From positions 1 to 64,000 of the forward strand of contig JAKZRG010000034.1 in NCBI GenBank assembly GCA_047518265.1: DNA of 64,000 bases. The letters are read 5' to 3'. The stretch is from Oceanospirillum sp047518265. GTDB taxonomy: Bacteria; Pseudomonadota; Gammaproteobacteria; Pseudomonadales; Halomonadaceae. Below, piece by piece: positions 1-8,469 of the stretch. The notes beneath the pieces were generated by a model. It made no database searches. It had not been told where the DNA came from and saw only the letters and a program-made list of their open reading frames with translations. The position numbers were made by a program, and so were the translations under genes. How positions within the stretch are numbered: the stretch's first letter is position 1; each line of letters begins with the position of its first letter.

Positions 1-134
1 CGAACGGGATGGCTTGCTCCTTCAGTGAACCAGTATAGGAAGGGAGGGAAGTGAAGAGTGCAGGAGCCGTATACGAGGTCCGTACGTACGGTTCTGTGAG
101 AGGGCTGAGGCGGTAACGCCTCACCCTACTCGAT
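1..134 (+). mobile_element. 3' end of a group II intron (domains V and VI)
   Basis: The sequence at 64-94 folds as a classical group II domain V: GAGCCGTA pairs with TACGGTTC around an inner stem-loop with a two-base bulge, and it carries the AGC catalytic triad. It is followed by a domain VI hairpin at about 101-127 (AGGG, GAGGCG, GTAA loop, CGCCTC, bulged A at 123, CCCT), where the bulged A is the expected branch point. The intron probably ends between 129 and 134. The 5' part, including any reverse transcriptase/maturase, lies outside the window. The orientation matches panC, whose start codon is only about 26 bases downstream. Confidence 0.85.
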
Positions 135-159
135 GTTTCTATGATTGGGGTTCCCTCAG

Positions 160-1008
160 ATGCAAGTGATCAACACCGTTAATGGGCTTAGAGACGCGCT
201 GAAAAAGCCCCGTCACCGTGGTGCAAACATTGGCTTTGTCCCCACCATGGGTAATTTGCATGACGGCCATATCAGCTTGGTTGAAGAAGCCCATAAAACC
301 TGTGATTTGGTGGTTGCCAGTATTTTTGTTAATCCATTGCAGTTTGCCGTTGGTGAGGATCTGGATACCTATCCGAGAACCTTTGAGCCGGATAGAAAGC
401 GATTAGAAGACAGCGGTTGCGATATTTTGTTTGCCCCTACGGTGACGGAGATGTATCCCAATGGACAGGGCATAGAAACCGTAGTAGATCTGCCTTCTTT
501 GTCGCTGTTGCATTGTGGTATCACTCGCCCTCATTTCTTTAAGGGTGTTGCCACGATCGTGGTCAAACTACTGAATATGGTGCAGCCGGACAGTGCCTTT
601 TTTGGTGAGAAGGATCGCCAACAACTGACCATTATTCGACGAGTGGTAAGCGATCTGTCTATTCCCGTAACGATTATTGGTGTACCGACTCGACGAGATG
701 TTTCAGGTTTAGCCTTGAGCTCCCGTAATGGTTATCTCTCTGAACAAGAGCGAAAGCAGGCGGCACTTTTATATCAACTGTTAGAAGATACTCAGCAGCT
801 TATTTTATCGGGAGAAAAGGCTTATGCCCTACTAGAAAAAATAGCTAATGATAGGCTGACAGAGCAAGGCTTTGAGCCAGATTATTTCCATATCTGTCAG
901 CGGGATACACTCTTACCTGCTCAAAATGATGATACTGAACTAGCCATTTTGGTTGCAGCTAAGCTGAAGGGCACTCGGTTGATTGATAATATGGCGTTTG
1001 AGGTATAG
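160..1008 (+). CDS. panC: pantothenate synthetase
   Basis: Pantoate-beta-alanine ligase makes pantothenate from pantoate, beta-alanine and ATP in the cytoplasm, the last step of vitamin B5 synthesis. The 282-residue product has the family hallmarks: the HIGH-type nucleotide-binding segment PTMGNLHDGH near residue 25, SIFVNPLQF, the FFGEKD segment near 150, and the KMSKS-like region GLALSSRNGYLS near 185. Length is normal for PanC. ATG 160 is chosen because the family begins about there; an in-frame TTG at 145 would add five residues. A GGGG at 147-150 is the only Shine-Dalgarno-like sequence. A group II intron ends just upstream, so part of the native leader, and possibly panB, lies on the far side of the intron. 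Confidence 0.95.
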   Translation: MQVINTVNGLRDALKKPRHRGANIGFVPTMGNLHDGHISLVEEAHKTCDLVVASIFVNPLQFAVGEDLDTYPRTFEPDRKRLEDSGCDILFAPTVTEMYPNGQGIETVVDLPSLSLLHCGITRPHFFKGVATIVVKLLNMVQPDSAFFGEKDRQQLTIIRRVVSDLSIPVTIIGVPTRRDVSGLALSSRNGYLSEQERKQAALLYQLLEDTQQLILSGEKAYALLEKIANDRLTEQGFEPDYFHICQRDTLLPAQNDDTELAILVAAKLKGTRLIDNMAFEV

Positions 1009-1123
1009 GTCGAGTCATAGTTATTTTTCAGCGCTTTACTCAATTTTTCAGATTACGGTCTTCGGTCGGTTCATGGATAGCCCACTACCCATAATTTGTT
1101 CTTATCTACTGGCTAGTCTATTA

Positions 1124-1151
1124 TTTGTACATACAATTTCGTAAGTACGAA
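1124..1151. promoter_or_regulatory. candidate operator of the brnTA operon
   Basis: An imperfect inverted repeat, TTTGTACATAC (1124-1134) and GTAAGTACGAA (1141-1151), is separated by 6 bases and ends two bases before the brnT start codon. BrnA-type antitoxins repress their own operons through such palindromes. The position, over the ribosome-binding region, would suit autorepression. No clear Shine-Dalgarno precedes brnT. The site is inferred from symmetry and position only. Confidence 0.4.
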
Positions 1152-1153
1152 TA

Positions 1154-1438
1154 ATGAAGTTTATCTGGGATGAGAATAAAAATCGGATTAACCGGGCTAA
1201 GCACGGCGTAACCTTCGATACCGCAAAGTTAGTGTTTGCTGATCCCTTACACCTAAGTCGTCAAGATCGATATGAAAAAGGTGAAGAGCGCTGGCAGACA
1301 TTGGGGAAAGTGGGTGGGGTTGTGGTGTTACTCGTCGCTCATACCATTCTGGATGAAGTGGGAGAAGAAACGATCCGTATGATTTCTGCCCGAAAAGCGA
1401 CGAAAGAAGAGAGACGATATTATGAGAAAGCTTACTGA
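1154..1438 (+). CDS. brnT: BrnT family toxin
   Basis: A 94-residue type II toxin. BrnT proteins are RelE-fold ribonucleases that arrest translation and are neutralised by BrnA. The family pattern is present: an N-terminal FIWDENKNRINRAKHGV segment, a central strand region ending in RMISARKATKEERRYYE, and a net basic charge. The toxin gene comes first and overlaps its partner by 17 bases, the usual brnT-brnA order, so translation is probably coupled. Nothing suggests inactivation. It lies in a small accessory spot between panC and a PaiB-like gene. Confidence 0.9.
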   Translation: MKFIWDENKNRINRAKHGVTFDTAKLVFADPLHLSRQDRYEKGEERWQTLGKVGGVVVLLVAHTILDEVGEETIRMISARKATKEERRYYEKAY

Positions 1439-1676
1439 ACAGCAAAAACAAGAGTTAGCTCAACTTGCCAGTATGTCAGATGAGGCGATTGATACATCGG
1501 ATAGTCCAGAAATAACCGATTGGGAGGACGCTAAGAGAGGCCAATTCTATCGTCCTGTAAAGCAGCCTGTCACGATTCGGTTAGATGCAGACATCATTGC
1601 TTGGTTTAAATCTCAGGGTGGTAAGTATCAGAGCAATATTAATGAGGCTCTACGCGAATATATTAAAACTCATTAG
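1422..1676 (+). CDS. brnA: BrnA family antitoxin
   Basis: An 84-residue antitoxin partner of BrnT. The C-terminal half (VTIRLDADIIAWFKSQGG followed by YQSNINEALREYI) is the ribbon-helix-helix DNA-binding domain typical of BrnA. The N-terminal half, with a TDWEDAKRGQF segment, is the toxin-binding part. The start ATG lies inside the end of brnT. The protein should bind BrnT and repress the operon, possibly at the palindrome just upstream of brnT. Confidence 0.9.
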   Translation: MRKLTEQQKQELAQLASMSDEAIDTSDSPEITDWEDAKRGQFYRPVKQPVTIRLDADIIAWFKSQGGKYQSNINEALREYIKTH

Positions 1677-1781
1677 GCCATAGAGCTTCTGTTTCGATAT
1701 CTTTAAACCGCACGGAAATAAACGTGTTGGTGAAAAGGGGCTATTCCCATCCCCCCTTCCCAAGCTTCTTCCTATACCTAC

Positions 1782-2417
1782 TTAAGCAATCATCTGCTCT
1801 TTGACGATGGCCGCCATTTCCACATTATTGGTATTGGCACTTGCCGATAGCCCCGCCACAACCCCTTGTTTATTTTTGTCCGGTTGGTTTTGGCTGACCT
1901 TCCATTTTCCTGTGATTGAGGCAATTTCTATCTCGATACCCACAATGGCCGGCAGCATTCTTTGGGTATAGGCTTCAGGAGCATCCGATACGGACCAAGG
2001 CTTCTCTTGTGCAGCCTCATGCTGATCTGTTAATCGAGTGATCAAGTCCATTTTCCAGTCGTTGTCATGAATGCAGTTCATAACACCTTTAACATGCACC
2101 GTTACATAGTTCCATGTGGGTACGACCTTTCCGGTTTCTTGTTTTGTTGGGTAGAAATTAGGAGAGATATAGCTATTAGGGCCATGAAAAACCACCAATA
2201 CATCGGAGCCGTCCTTAATACTTTTCCACAGAGGATTAGCGAGGGCTAAATGCCCCTGCAGAAAATCCTGATCTCCCGATTCAACCAGAAGCATTGGAAT
2301 ATGATTGGCTTCTAACCCTGTATCAGAATAGGTGATTAAGGTGGCAAAAGAGTGCTCTCTAATGACAGCTTTTAACTGTTCTGGATCGTTCTGTTCGAAA
2401 TTTTTTGGTATATGCAC
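1782..2417 (-). CDS. PaiB-like FMN-binding negative transcriptional regulator
   Basis: A member of the PaiB family (FMN-binding split-barrel proteins annotated as negative regulators; in Bacillus PaiB affects sporulation and protease genes). Characteristic segments are IPKNFEQ at the N-terminus, FATLITYSD, HIPMLL, LQGHLALANPLWK, VVFHGPNSYISPNFY and VPTWNYVTVHVKG, followed by the later ITGKWKVSQNQP. I start at GTG 2417, giving the usual M-x-IPK beginning with AGGAG seven bases upstream; a second GTG at 2423 sits directly on the Shine-Dalgarno. About 211 residues, normal length. It is in the same orientation as the Lrp-type gene upstream, and may be co-regulated with it. The true ligand and role are unknown. 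Confidence 0.85.
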   Translation of the reverse strand: MHIPKNFEQNDPEQLKAVIREHSFATLITYSDTGLEANHIPMLLVESGDQDFLQGHLALANPLWKSIKDGSDVLVVFHGPNSYISPNFYPTKQETGKVVPTWNYVTVHVKGVMNCIHDNDWKMDLITRLTDQHEAAQEKPWSVSDAPEAYTQRMLPAIVGIEIEIASITGKWKVSQNQPDKNKQGVVAGLSASANTNNVEMAAIVKEQMIA

Positions 2418-2593
2418 AGGCACTCTCCTTGAGCTTCAATCTTATTAAGGGAGAGTCTTATGCGACAGACCGCTTCAGCCCCTCATGATTCAATGCCTGT
2501 ACCTTAAATGACTCAATGGAGCTGTAATAGATCCATTTCTGACTATTTAGCAGGCCCATTTTATCTGCATCTTTTCTTCTGTTTTATTTGTTC

Positions 2594-3094
2594 TTACAGA
2601 GGCGAAGATTCCACCGGCAGTCCAGCATCACCTTTGACCTCTTTCACCGAAATATGGGATTGCACCGCCGTCACTCCGGGAATACGGCGAAGTAGAGTGA
2701 TCCGTTCTGAAAATTCATCCATATCTCTAGCCACCAATTGCAGTAAGTAGTCCACGCTGCCAGTAATACAGTGGCACATCTGCACCCAGTCAAAACCACA
2801 GATGAGCTCTTCAAAACGGTTGGTCAGCTCGATATCGTGGCTGGCAAAGGAAACCTGGGTGAAAACAACAATGTCATATCCCATCTTTCTGCGATTCAGT
2901 ACCGTACGGTATTGCTCGATATAACCGCTTTCTTCCAGTCGTTTCCAGCGTCGCCAACAAGGCGTTTCACTCAGGTTGACCTGTTCTGATAAGGCACTGT
3001 TACTGATACGGGCATCGGACTGAAGCTTACGCAGGATCTGTAAATCTGTGTTATCCAGCGCTTCTTGAGAAAGATCTTTCTTATTTTTACTCAT
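2594..3094 (-). CDS. Lrp/AsnC family transcriptional regulator
   Basis: A 166-residue Lrp/AsnC-type regulator. The N-terminal helix-turn-helix is seen at about residues 14-65 (LDNTDLQILRKLQSDARISN through ETPCWRRWKRLEESGYI), followed by the RAM ligand-binding domain ending in LRRIPGVTAVQSHISVKEVK. Such proteins respond to amino acids. It is transcribed away from a LysE-type exporter 170 bases upstream, the classic arrangement in which an Lrp-family protein controls an amino-acid exporter. Confidence 0.92.
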   Translation of the reverse strand: MSKNKKDLSQEALDNTDLQILRKLQSDARISNSALSEQVNLSETPCWRRWKRLEESGYIEQYRTVLNRRKMGYDIVVFTQVSFASHDIELTNRFEELICGFDWVQMCHCITGSVDYLLQLVARDMDEFSERITLLRRIPGVTAVQSHISVKEVKGDAGLPVESSPL

Positions 3095-3265
3095 TAGTAG
3101 GGGATTCTTTTAATGATGGTGTGATCCTTAGTGTAGATAGCAAGGTTATTCCTGACAATCCCGATAGACTTTTTCTTATGGCCGTTTGGTTTTATCCACA
3201 GAGGTAATGGCAAAACAGCGGATATATAAAAACGGGATATAAAAAGAGAGTAATAGGAGAAGAGG

Positions 3266-3919
3266 ATGACCTTGATCGATAGTCAATTTATTAATATTGA
3301 CCTTTTTAACAGCGTATTGACCCTGATAGTGATCCATTTTATTGCGACGGTTTCACCCGGGCCGGAGTTTATGTTGATCTCTAAAGAAGCACTGACCAAA
3401 GGTCGCCGGGCCGGTTTTGTTTCTCTGGCGGGTACTTTGTCTGGTTTGGGTATTCATATTTTTTATTCCGCACTGGGGCTCGCCGCTGTATTGGCCAGCT
3501 CTCCTCAGGCGCTGCTGGCTATTCAGGTTCTAGGGGGAAGTTATCTGATCTATTTGGGGATAAAAGGCATGCGGGCAAAACCTGTAATGGATGAGCAAGG
3601 TATCGCCGCCAAAACTGAGACGACCCATTCCTATTGGCAGATCTTTAGAGCAGGCTTTATCTGTGATGTATTGAACCCTAAAGCCCCCGTGTATTACGTC
3701 ACTCTATTTACTTTGGTGTTATCCCCTGATATGCCTATACAGCATCTGATGATTTATGCGGCATGCATTATGACCATTCATTTCAGCTGGTTTACATTGG
3801 TGGTTGTACTGTTATCCACACCAGCAATTAACCGACGTTTTAAGCAGGTCAGCCATTGGATCGATAGGGTGTTAGGTGGGGCTATGGTACTGATTGGTGT
3901 GAAGGTGCTGGCTAGCTAG
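3266..3919 (+). CDS. LysE/RhtB family amino-acid exporter
   Basis: A 217-residue inner-membrane protein with about six hydrophobic segments. The N-terminal signature FIATVSPGPEFMLISKEALTKG and the GSYLIYLGIKGMR segment mark the LysE/RhtB translocator family, which exports amino acids or homoserine lactones. AGGAGAAGAGG directly precedes the ATG. It is divergent from an Lrp-type regulator, which probably controls it. The substrate cannot be read from sequence. A MITE-like element with an expanded end lies just downstream, then a terminator. Confidence 0.9.
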   Translation: MTLIDSQFINIDLFNSVLTLIVIHFIATVSPGPEFMLISKEALTKGRRAGFVSLAGTLSGLGIHIFYSALGLAAVLASSPQALLAIQVLGGSYLIYLGIKGMRAKPVMDEQGIAAKTETTHSYWQIFRAGFICDVLNPKAPVYYVTLFTLVLSPDMPIQHLMIYAACIMTIHFSWFTLVVVLLSTPAINRRFKQVSHWIDRVLGGAMVLIGVKVLAS

Positions 3920-3946
3920 GAATAAACAACTGCGGTTTTGGATAAT

Positions 3947-4099
3947 AATCCCAATCCCAATCCCAATCCCAATCCCAATCCCAATCCCAATCCCAATCCC
4001 AATCCCAATCACTCCTTATAGATGAAAAATAAGGAAAAGACTGATCAATCTAAGTGTATTCGCAGGTCGTTATCATTAACAATTTATCGGGAATGGTAT
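3947..4099. repeat. MITE-like element with AATCCC hexamer expansion
   Basis: Ten perfect copies of AATCCC (3947-4006) plus a partial AATC run directly into an 89-base sequence that recurs almost unchanged at 11558-11649. The right end, TTATCGGGAATGGTAT (ending 4099), is the inverted complement of the left end seen intact in the other copy (ATACCAATCCCGATAA). The hexamer therefore appears to be an amplification of the AATCCC inside the left terminal inverted repeat. No coding capacity. Confidence 0.8.
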
Positions 4100-4124
4100 A
4101 AGTACAGGTGAATTAAATATCCAC

Positions 4125-4165
4125 AAAAAATCCCACTTTGGCCGTCAAACCAAAGCGGGATTTTT
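4125..4165. terminator. bidirectional rho-independent terminator
   Basis: AAATCCCACTTTGG and CCAAAGCGGGATTTTT form a 12-bp stem with one mismatch and a short loop. An A-run on the left and a T-run on the right let it work on both strands. It lies between the plus-strand exporter and the minus-strand aldehyde dehydrogenase, which converge here. Confidence 0.85.
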
Positions 4166-4323
4166 ATACAGGCGAGATATTACTTTGATCGTCTCCAGGG
4201 AGACGATCAGGTGAGCCCTAAACTGGCACAACACTTAAGGCTTACCGATGGATCATAAGAGCCTTATCACTGGATCTTATGGCTAGATCGTATGATAGTG
4301 AAAAGGTAATCCTATAAATACCA

Positions 4324-5853
4324 TTAGCTAGCCACACAGCTACGTACGTTAGAATCTGCAGAAGCCGCTGGTGCTGCCTGACCTGCTTTAGGGTCAACCA
4401 CACGTACCGTGGCTACCTTATTCTGAGTAAAGAAGTCGATAGCGTCTTTACCCTGAACCTTGTTATTACCGACCAGAGAGCCCTTGATACCGCCAAATGG
4501 CAGATAAGGGTGTGGTGCACAGATGCCGACGTTAACGCCGACCATGCCCACATTAGCTTCGTTAATAAACTTCTCGGTGTAGAAGGCGTTCTGAGTAAAG
4601 ATGACCGCACCATTGCCCATCTCATGGTTTTTGATCATGCGCAGGGCGCCGTCGATGCAACCCACTTTCATAACACTCAGTACCGGGCCGAAGATCTCTT
4701 CGCGAGCGATCTGCATGCAAGGTGTCACATCGGTAAATACCGTTGGGCCAACAAAATAACCGTCTTTATTACCATCGGCAACATCAGGATTACGACCGTC
4801 CAGGGCCAGAGTTGCACCCTCAGCAAGACCGATTTCAATATAGTTTTCGATACGAGCTTTTGATTTAGCGGAGATCACTGGGCCCATAAAGACATCCGGG
4901 TCCATAGCATCGCCTACGGTTAAACCTTTAGAGGCTTCCAGTAGACGCTCTACAAACTCGTCATAAACTTCGGAAACGACAGCGATGTTGGATATGGCCA
5001 GACAACGTTGACCGGCAGAACCGTAACCGGACATCAGAATGTTCTCGATCATCAGATCCATCGGGGCATCTTCCATGACTGCGGCGAAGTTCTTCGCACC
5101 GCCAAGTAGCATGGTTTTCTTACCACCGCGACCACAGCCTTCTGCGATAGCTTTAGCCGTTGGGGTAGAACCTACCAGACAAACACCGGCTACGTTATCG
5201 TCTTCGTACCAGGCTTCTACCGCGTCACGATCACCATGAACAATATTAACGACGCCATCAGGAAGACCGATATCCACCAACAACTGCATCATTTTCTGCA
5301 TAAACAGTGGCGATTCAGTAGACGGCTTATAAACAAAGGTGTTGCCTGTGCCAATCGCAAACGGGATAAACCAACCAAATACCAGAGCCGGGAAGTTAAA
5401 CGGCGCCACACCACAGAACACACCCAATGGCGCTTTGATTAAACGGCCGTTAATATTTTTAGCGATACCTTGTACGGTTTCGCCTTGAATTGTGGCAGGA
5501 ATAGAGCACGCCATCTGTAGGATTTCGATCACACGGCCCACTTCACCGCGGGCTTCAGCAATATGTTTCGCCTGATCCACAGCGATGGCTTCAGCCAGCA
5601 TCTCCAGATTGTCTTTCATGGCCTGCTGCATATCAAAGATATAGTTCATACGCTTAGGCAGAGGAGTGGCACTCCAAGCTGGAAATGCTTCAGCTGCAGC
5701 GGCGGTTGCGGCACGGGAGGTTTCCACGGAAGACATTGGCACTTCACCAATGACGGCACCGGTGGATGGGTTTTTTAACGGTTCGTATTGACCGTTGCTT
5801 TCATCCAGCCATTGACCGTTGATATGGTTTTTTATTTTGATGTAAGTGGTCAT
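4324..5853 (-). CDS. CoA-acylating aldehyde dehydrogenase, MmsA (methylmalonate-semialdehyde dehydrogenase) type
   Basis: A 509-residue ALDH-superfamily enzyme. MmsA/IolA members oxidise methylmalonate- or malonate-semialdehyde with NAD and CoA to propionyl- or acetyl-CoA. Seen here: INGQW at the N-terminus, VAPFNFPALV with a Lys-containing VYKPSTE segment near 180, the NAD region VGSTPTAKAI, LGGAKNFAAVMEDA where typical ALDHs carry their general-base Glu, and the nucleophile in SAGQRCLAIS. The late VGVNVGICAPHPYLPFGG region also matches the MmsA branch. A roughly 20-residue Ala/Pro-rich tail follows the domain. It lies downstream of a TRAP operon but is separated from it by a terminator, so it is its own transcript. 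The semialdehyde substrate is inferred, not proven. Confidence 0.85.
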   Translation of the reverse strand: MTTYIKIKNHINGQWLDESNGQYEPLKNPSTGAVIGEVPMSSVETSRAATAAAAEAFPAWSATPLPKRMNYIFDMQQAMKDNLEMLAEAIAVDQAKHIAEARGEVGRVIEILQMACSIPATIQGETVQGIAKNINGRLIKAPLGVFCGVAPFNFPALVFGWFIPFAIGTGNTFVYKPSTESPLFMQKMMQLLVDIGLPDGVVNIVHGDRDAVEAWYEDDNVAGVCLVGSTPTAKAIAEGCGRGGKKTMLLGGAKNFAAVMEDAPMDLMIENILMSGYGSAGQRCLAISNIAVVSEVYDEFVERLLEASKGLTVGDAMDPDVFMGPVISAKSKARIENYIEIGLAEGATLALDGRNPDVADGNKDGYFVGPTVFTDVTPCMQIAREEIFGPVLSVMKVGCIDGALRMIKNHEMGNGAVIFTQNAFYTEKFINEANVGMVGVNVGICAPHPYLPFGGIKGSLVGNNKVQGKDAIDFFTQNKVATVRVVDPKAGQAAPAASADSNVRSCVAS

Positions 5854-6227
5854 TTATCTGTTCCTATCTCTTTGATTGGCAAACGTCGCTATTGAGCGGT
5901 TATCGATAGAAACAATATAAATTCACAGGCTAGAGAGCCGTAGACCCACAGAGTTCCGACCTGTAGTTCCAGTAATCGTGCTCGTAGACTATTGGCTATT
6001 AAGAGGGACTGAGAGCCGAGCTTGTATATGAGATGGGACGGACATAGAGAAAGAATAAGAACTAAAAAAACCCCTGCAGGCAGGGGTAAAAGTATATCGC
6101 TGGGATGCGATACGCCGAAAATAATAGAAGAGGAACAGAATAAAATAAATAATTCAGCATACTGAAATAAATCCTTTTATTTCAATATGTTGAGGCAAAG
6201 TCCTTAGAGAGTATCGGAAATCAGTGT
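5854..6227. other. intergenic region between the aldehyde dehydrogenase and TRAP genes
   Basis: 374 bases without a gene. It holds the upstream region of the minus-strand dehydrogenase, the TRAP operon terminator (6064-6090) and a second AT-rich hairpin at 6163-6184 (TGAAATAAA, TCCT loop, TTTATTTCA) close to the dctM stop. No further coding signal was seen. Confidence 0.6.
6064..6090 (-). terminator. rho-independent terminator of the TRAP operon
   Basis: Read on the minus strand, ACCCCTGCCTGCAGGGGT forms a tight GC-rich hairpin followed by a run of T. It lies about 140 bases beyond the dctM stop codon and separates the TRAP operon from the downstream dehydrogenase gene. Confidence 0.8.
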
Positions 6228-7535
6228 TTATCCTCCATAGCCCATCAGTAGCTTAGGTAGGAACAGAGACAGTTCCGGTACAAAAGTCACCAGGAATACC
6301 ATAGGCAGATGACCCAGGCAGAGGAACTTCAGTGTCGGGGTAATATAACGATCCAGGGATAATTTACTCACTCCCCCCGCCATATAGAGCATGGGGGCAC
6401 AGGGTGGCGAGACATTACCCAAGCCGAGATTGACACCCACAACTGCGGCAAAGTGAATCGGATCAATCCCTAGTGCATTGATAATGGGTAGGAAGATGAT
6501 CGCAGCCAGTACACTGCCGGAAATATCGTCGACGATCATACCGATCAACAGTAATAGCAGGTTGATCAGCAGTAACAGAACGTATTTGTTCTCGGAGATC
6601 TGTAGCAGAGCATTGGCTAGATCACGGGGTACTTGTTCCAGAATCATGGCGCGACTCATGATAAACAGGAAAAATAGTACCGCCATAATAGAGCCTGTCA
6701 TGGTGGCTGCACGTACTGTAACCGCACCCAGGCTGCTCAGTGTCATACCTTTATAGATAAACAGACCCACCGGAATAGCGTAGATTACGGCAATGGCAGC
6801 GGCTTCTGTTGGCGTAGCGATACCGCTATAGATGGCACCCAAAATCAGTAGAGGCATCAACAGAGCAAATATTGCGTTATAACCGGATTTCACCACACCT
6901 TTTGCCGCTTGTTTAAAGGGCAGGGGCGCATCCACCTTGATTCCCGTATCGTTACGCAAAAACCAGATATTCAATAGGCAGTAAAGAATAGTCAGCAGGA
7001 TGCCGGGAACAATAGTGGATAGAAAAGCGGCACCTACCGAGATACCACCGGTGATAGAAAAGACAATCATCGGAATACTGGGTGGAATCAACAGAGCCAA
7101 TACCGAAGAACAAGCAACCAGAGCCGTAGCATGACCCGGTGGATAACCTTCACGCACCATACGGGGAATCATAATCTGACCCACAGCCGCAATGGCCGCA
7201 GAAGAGCTACCGGAGATCGCACCAAATAGGGCGCAGGTCAGAACGGTTACCGCACCTAAACCCCCTTTGATTCGACCTACAAAGGAATTAACAAAATTCA
7301 GTAGCCGTTCCGATATGCCACCCTCGGCCATCAAGAGTCCGGCAAAGATAAACAATGGCAGGGCGAGTAGGGCAAAACCACTGGCCGTTTTAAAACCGTG
7401 AGGTATCAAAAAGGAAATATTATTGCCTGTGGTATAGGCAAACATTACAGCGCCGATGCCAAAGGCAAAGGCGACTGGGATCTCTATTAGGATCAGAGCC
7501 ACAATGACCAGCATTGCGAGGAGAAACAGAGTCAT
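6228..7535 (-). CDS. TRAP transporter large permease, DctM family
   Basis: A 435-residue integral membrane protein, the ion-coupled translocation subunit of a tripartite TRAP transporter. It is hydrophobic throughout with about 12 membrane segments. DctM landmarks include IPVAFAFGIGAV at the start, FIFAGLLMAEGGIS, GAISGSSSAAIAAVGQIMIP, a middle TPTEAAAIAVIYA segment and VGVNLGLGNVSPPCAPMLY near the end. It starts three bases after the DctQ stop, so the two are translationally linked. Substrate is set mainly by DctP. Confidence 0.93.
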   Translation of the reverse strand: MTLFLLAMLVIVALILIEIPVAFAFGIGAVMFAYTTGNNISFLIPHGFKTASGFALLALPLFIFAGLLMAEGGISERLLNFVNSFVGRIKGGLGAVTVLTCALFGAISGSSSAAIAAVGQIMIPRMVREGYPPGHATALVACSSVLALLIPPSIPMIVFSITGGISVGAAFLSTIVPGILLTILYCLLNIWFLRNDTGIKVDAPLPFKQAAKGVVKSGYNAIFALLMPLLILGAIYSGIATPTEAAAIAVIYAIPVGLFIYKGMTLSSLGAVTVRAATMTGSIMAVLFFLFIMSRAMILEQVPRDLANALLQISENKYVLLLLINLLLLLIGMIVDDISGSVLAAIIFLPIINALGIDPIHFAAVVGVNLGLGNVSPPCAPMLYMAGGVSKLSLDRYITPTLKFLCLGHLPMVFLVTFVPELSLFLPKLLMGYGG

Positions 7536-7538
7536 TAT

Positions 7539-8315
7539 TTATGCCCCCTGACGATCATGTTGTGATTGGCTGTCTTGAGGCAAAGGGTGCTGAGATGATG
7601 TGTGTTGCGGAACATGTTCATCTTGATCTTTACAGTTAGAGTTATTGTGTTTCTGTTGCGCAGTTTTACGCAGGCCTCGGAATTCATTAATGGATTCCAA
7701 CAGGAAGTAACCCACCATCATGGCAAAACCCACAATCATGCTGGCACTCCAGATGCCTCGGGGCCAACGCATATTGGTACTGACCCGGCCACGGGTGATC
7801 TCTTTTAATGCGTATTTATACGCGAAGTAACCAAAAAGACAGGCGGCCAACATGCAAACTACAGAGCCGAAAAAGCGGATAACCGCGACCTTATGAGGAT
7901 CTTTGACCACTAGGCTGACAATGCCGCCATGGATATGCTCACGTTCGCGGGTGGCATAACCCATACCGAGAAAATAAACCCATACGGCCAACAAAATTGA
8001 GACTTCTTCAATACCGGTGAAAGGGGACTCTAATACATAACGCATCACTACCTGAGCAAACATCAAACCGGCTAAACCTAGGCAGGTCAGCATCATCAGG
8101 CTACGAAAAATAGTGTTCAGTACGCGCTCAAAGCGAACCAGATAGCCATCAATTTTAGTGTTTGTTTGTTCTGGTATCGCATGTAGATGAGGTGGAATAG
8201 GGTGTGTGCTGAGGTCAGGATCATAATCGTAGATCTTAGTTTCGCCCACGGCCACGGGTTTTGTAGAGGAACGGGTTTTCTTAGAGGGCACAGGAGAGAG
8301 CTGTTCATTGTGCAT
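7539..8315 (-). CDS. TRAP transporter small permease, DctQ family
   Basis: A 258-residue small membrane subunit. The DctQ core lies at about residues 60-215, with four hydrophobic segments and the family-like stretches FAQVVMRYVLESPFTGIEE, WVYFLGMGYATREREHI and IWSASMIVGFAMM. It is longer than the usual 160-190 residues because of a hydrophilic N-terminal extension of about 60 residues and a His/Gln/Ser-rich tail of about 40 residues, both apparently cytoplasmic. It sits between dctP (upstream, 225-base gap) and dctM. Confidence 0.88.
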   Translation of the reverse strand: MHNEQLSPVPSKKTRSSTKPVAVGETKIYDYDPDLSTHPIPPHLHAIPEQTNTKIDGYLVRFERVLNTIFRSLMMLTCLGLAGLMFAQVVMRYVLESPFTGIEEVSILLAVWVYFLGMGYATREREHIHGGIVSLVVKDPHKVAVIRFFGSVVCMLAACLFGYFAYKYALKEITRGRVSTNMRWPRGIWSASMIVGFAMMVGYFLLESINEFRGLRKTAQQKHNNSNCKDQDEHVPQHTSSQHPLPQDSQSQHDRQGA

Positions 8316-8469
8316 GACGCTGATCCTATTGAAAGATATCCGGGAAGTATCCCCGCTGCCCTATGATAGGCCTGTAGATAACTACAAGATTGATCATCAT
8401 AGGGCTGATTATTTATAACCTATGTTCCGTTATAGATAATCAGTGGTAGCGGGTAATACCAAAACGCTT

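Noticed and set aside
145..159. TTG 145 as the panC start
   Set aside because: PanC proteins begin near the ATG at 160; the extra codons look like leader sequence.
1197..1451. 84-codon frame antisense to brnT
   Set aside because: Overlaps brnT and lacks any start signal or motif.
3947..4010. CRISPR or satellite array
   Set aside because: The unit is only six bases with no spacers, and it grades into a known repeat element terminus.
4510..4863. 117-codon frame antisense to the MmsA-type gene
   Set aside because: Shadow frame inside a well-supported dehydrogenase.
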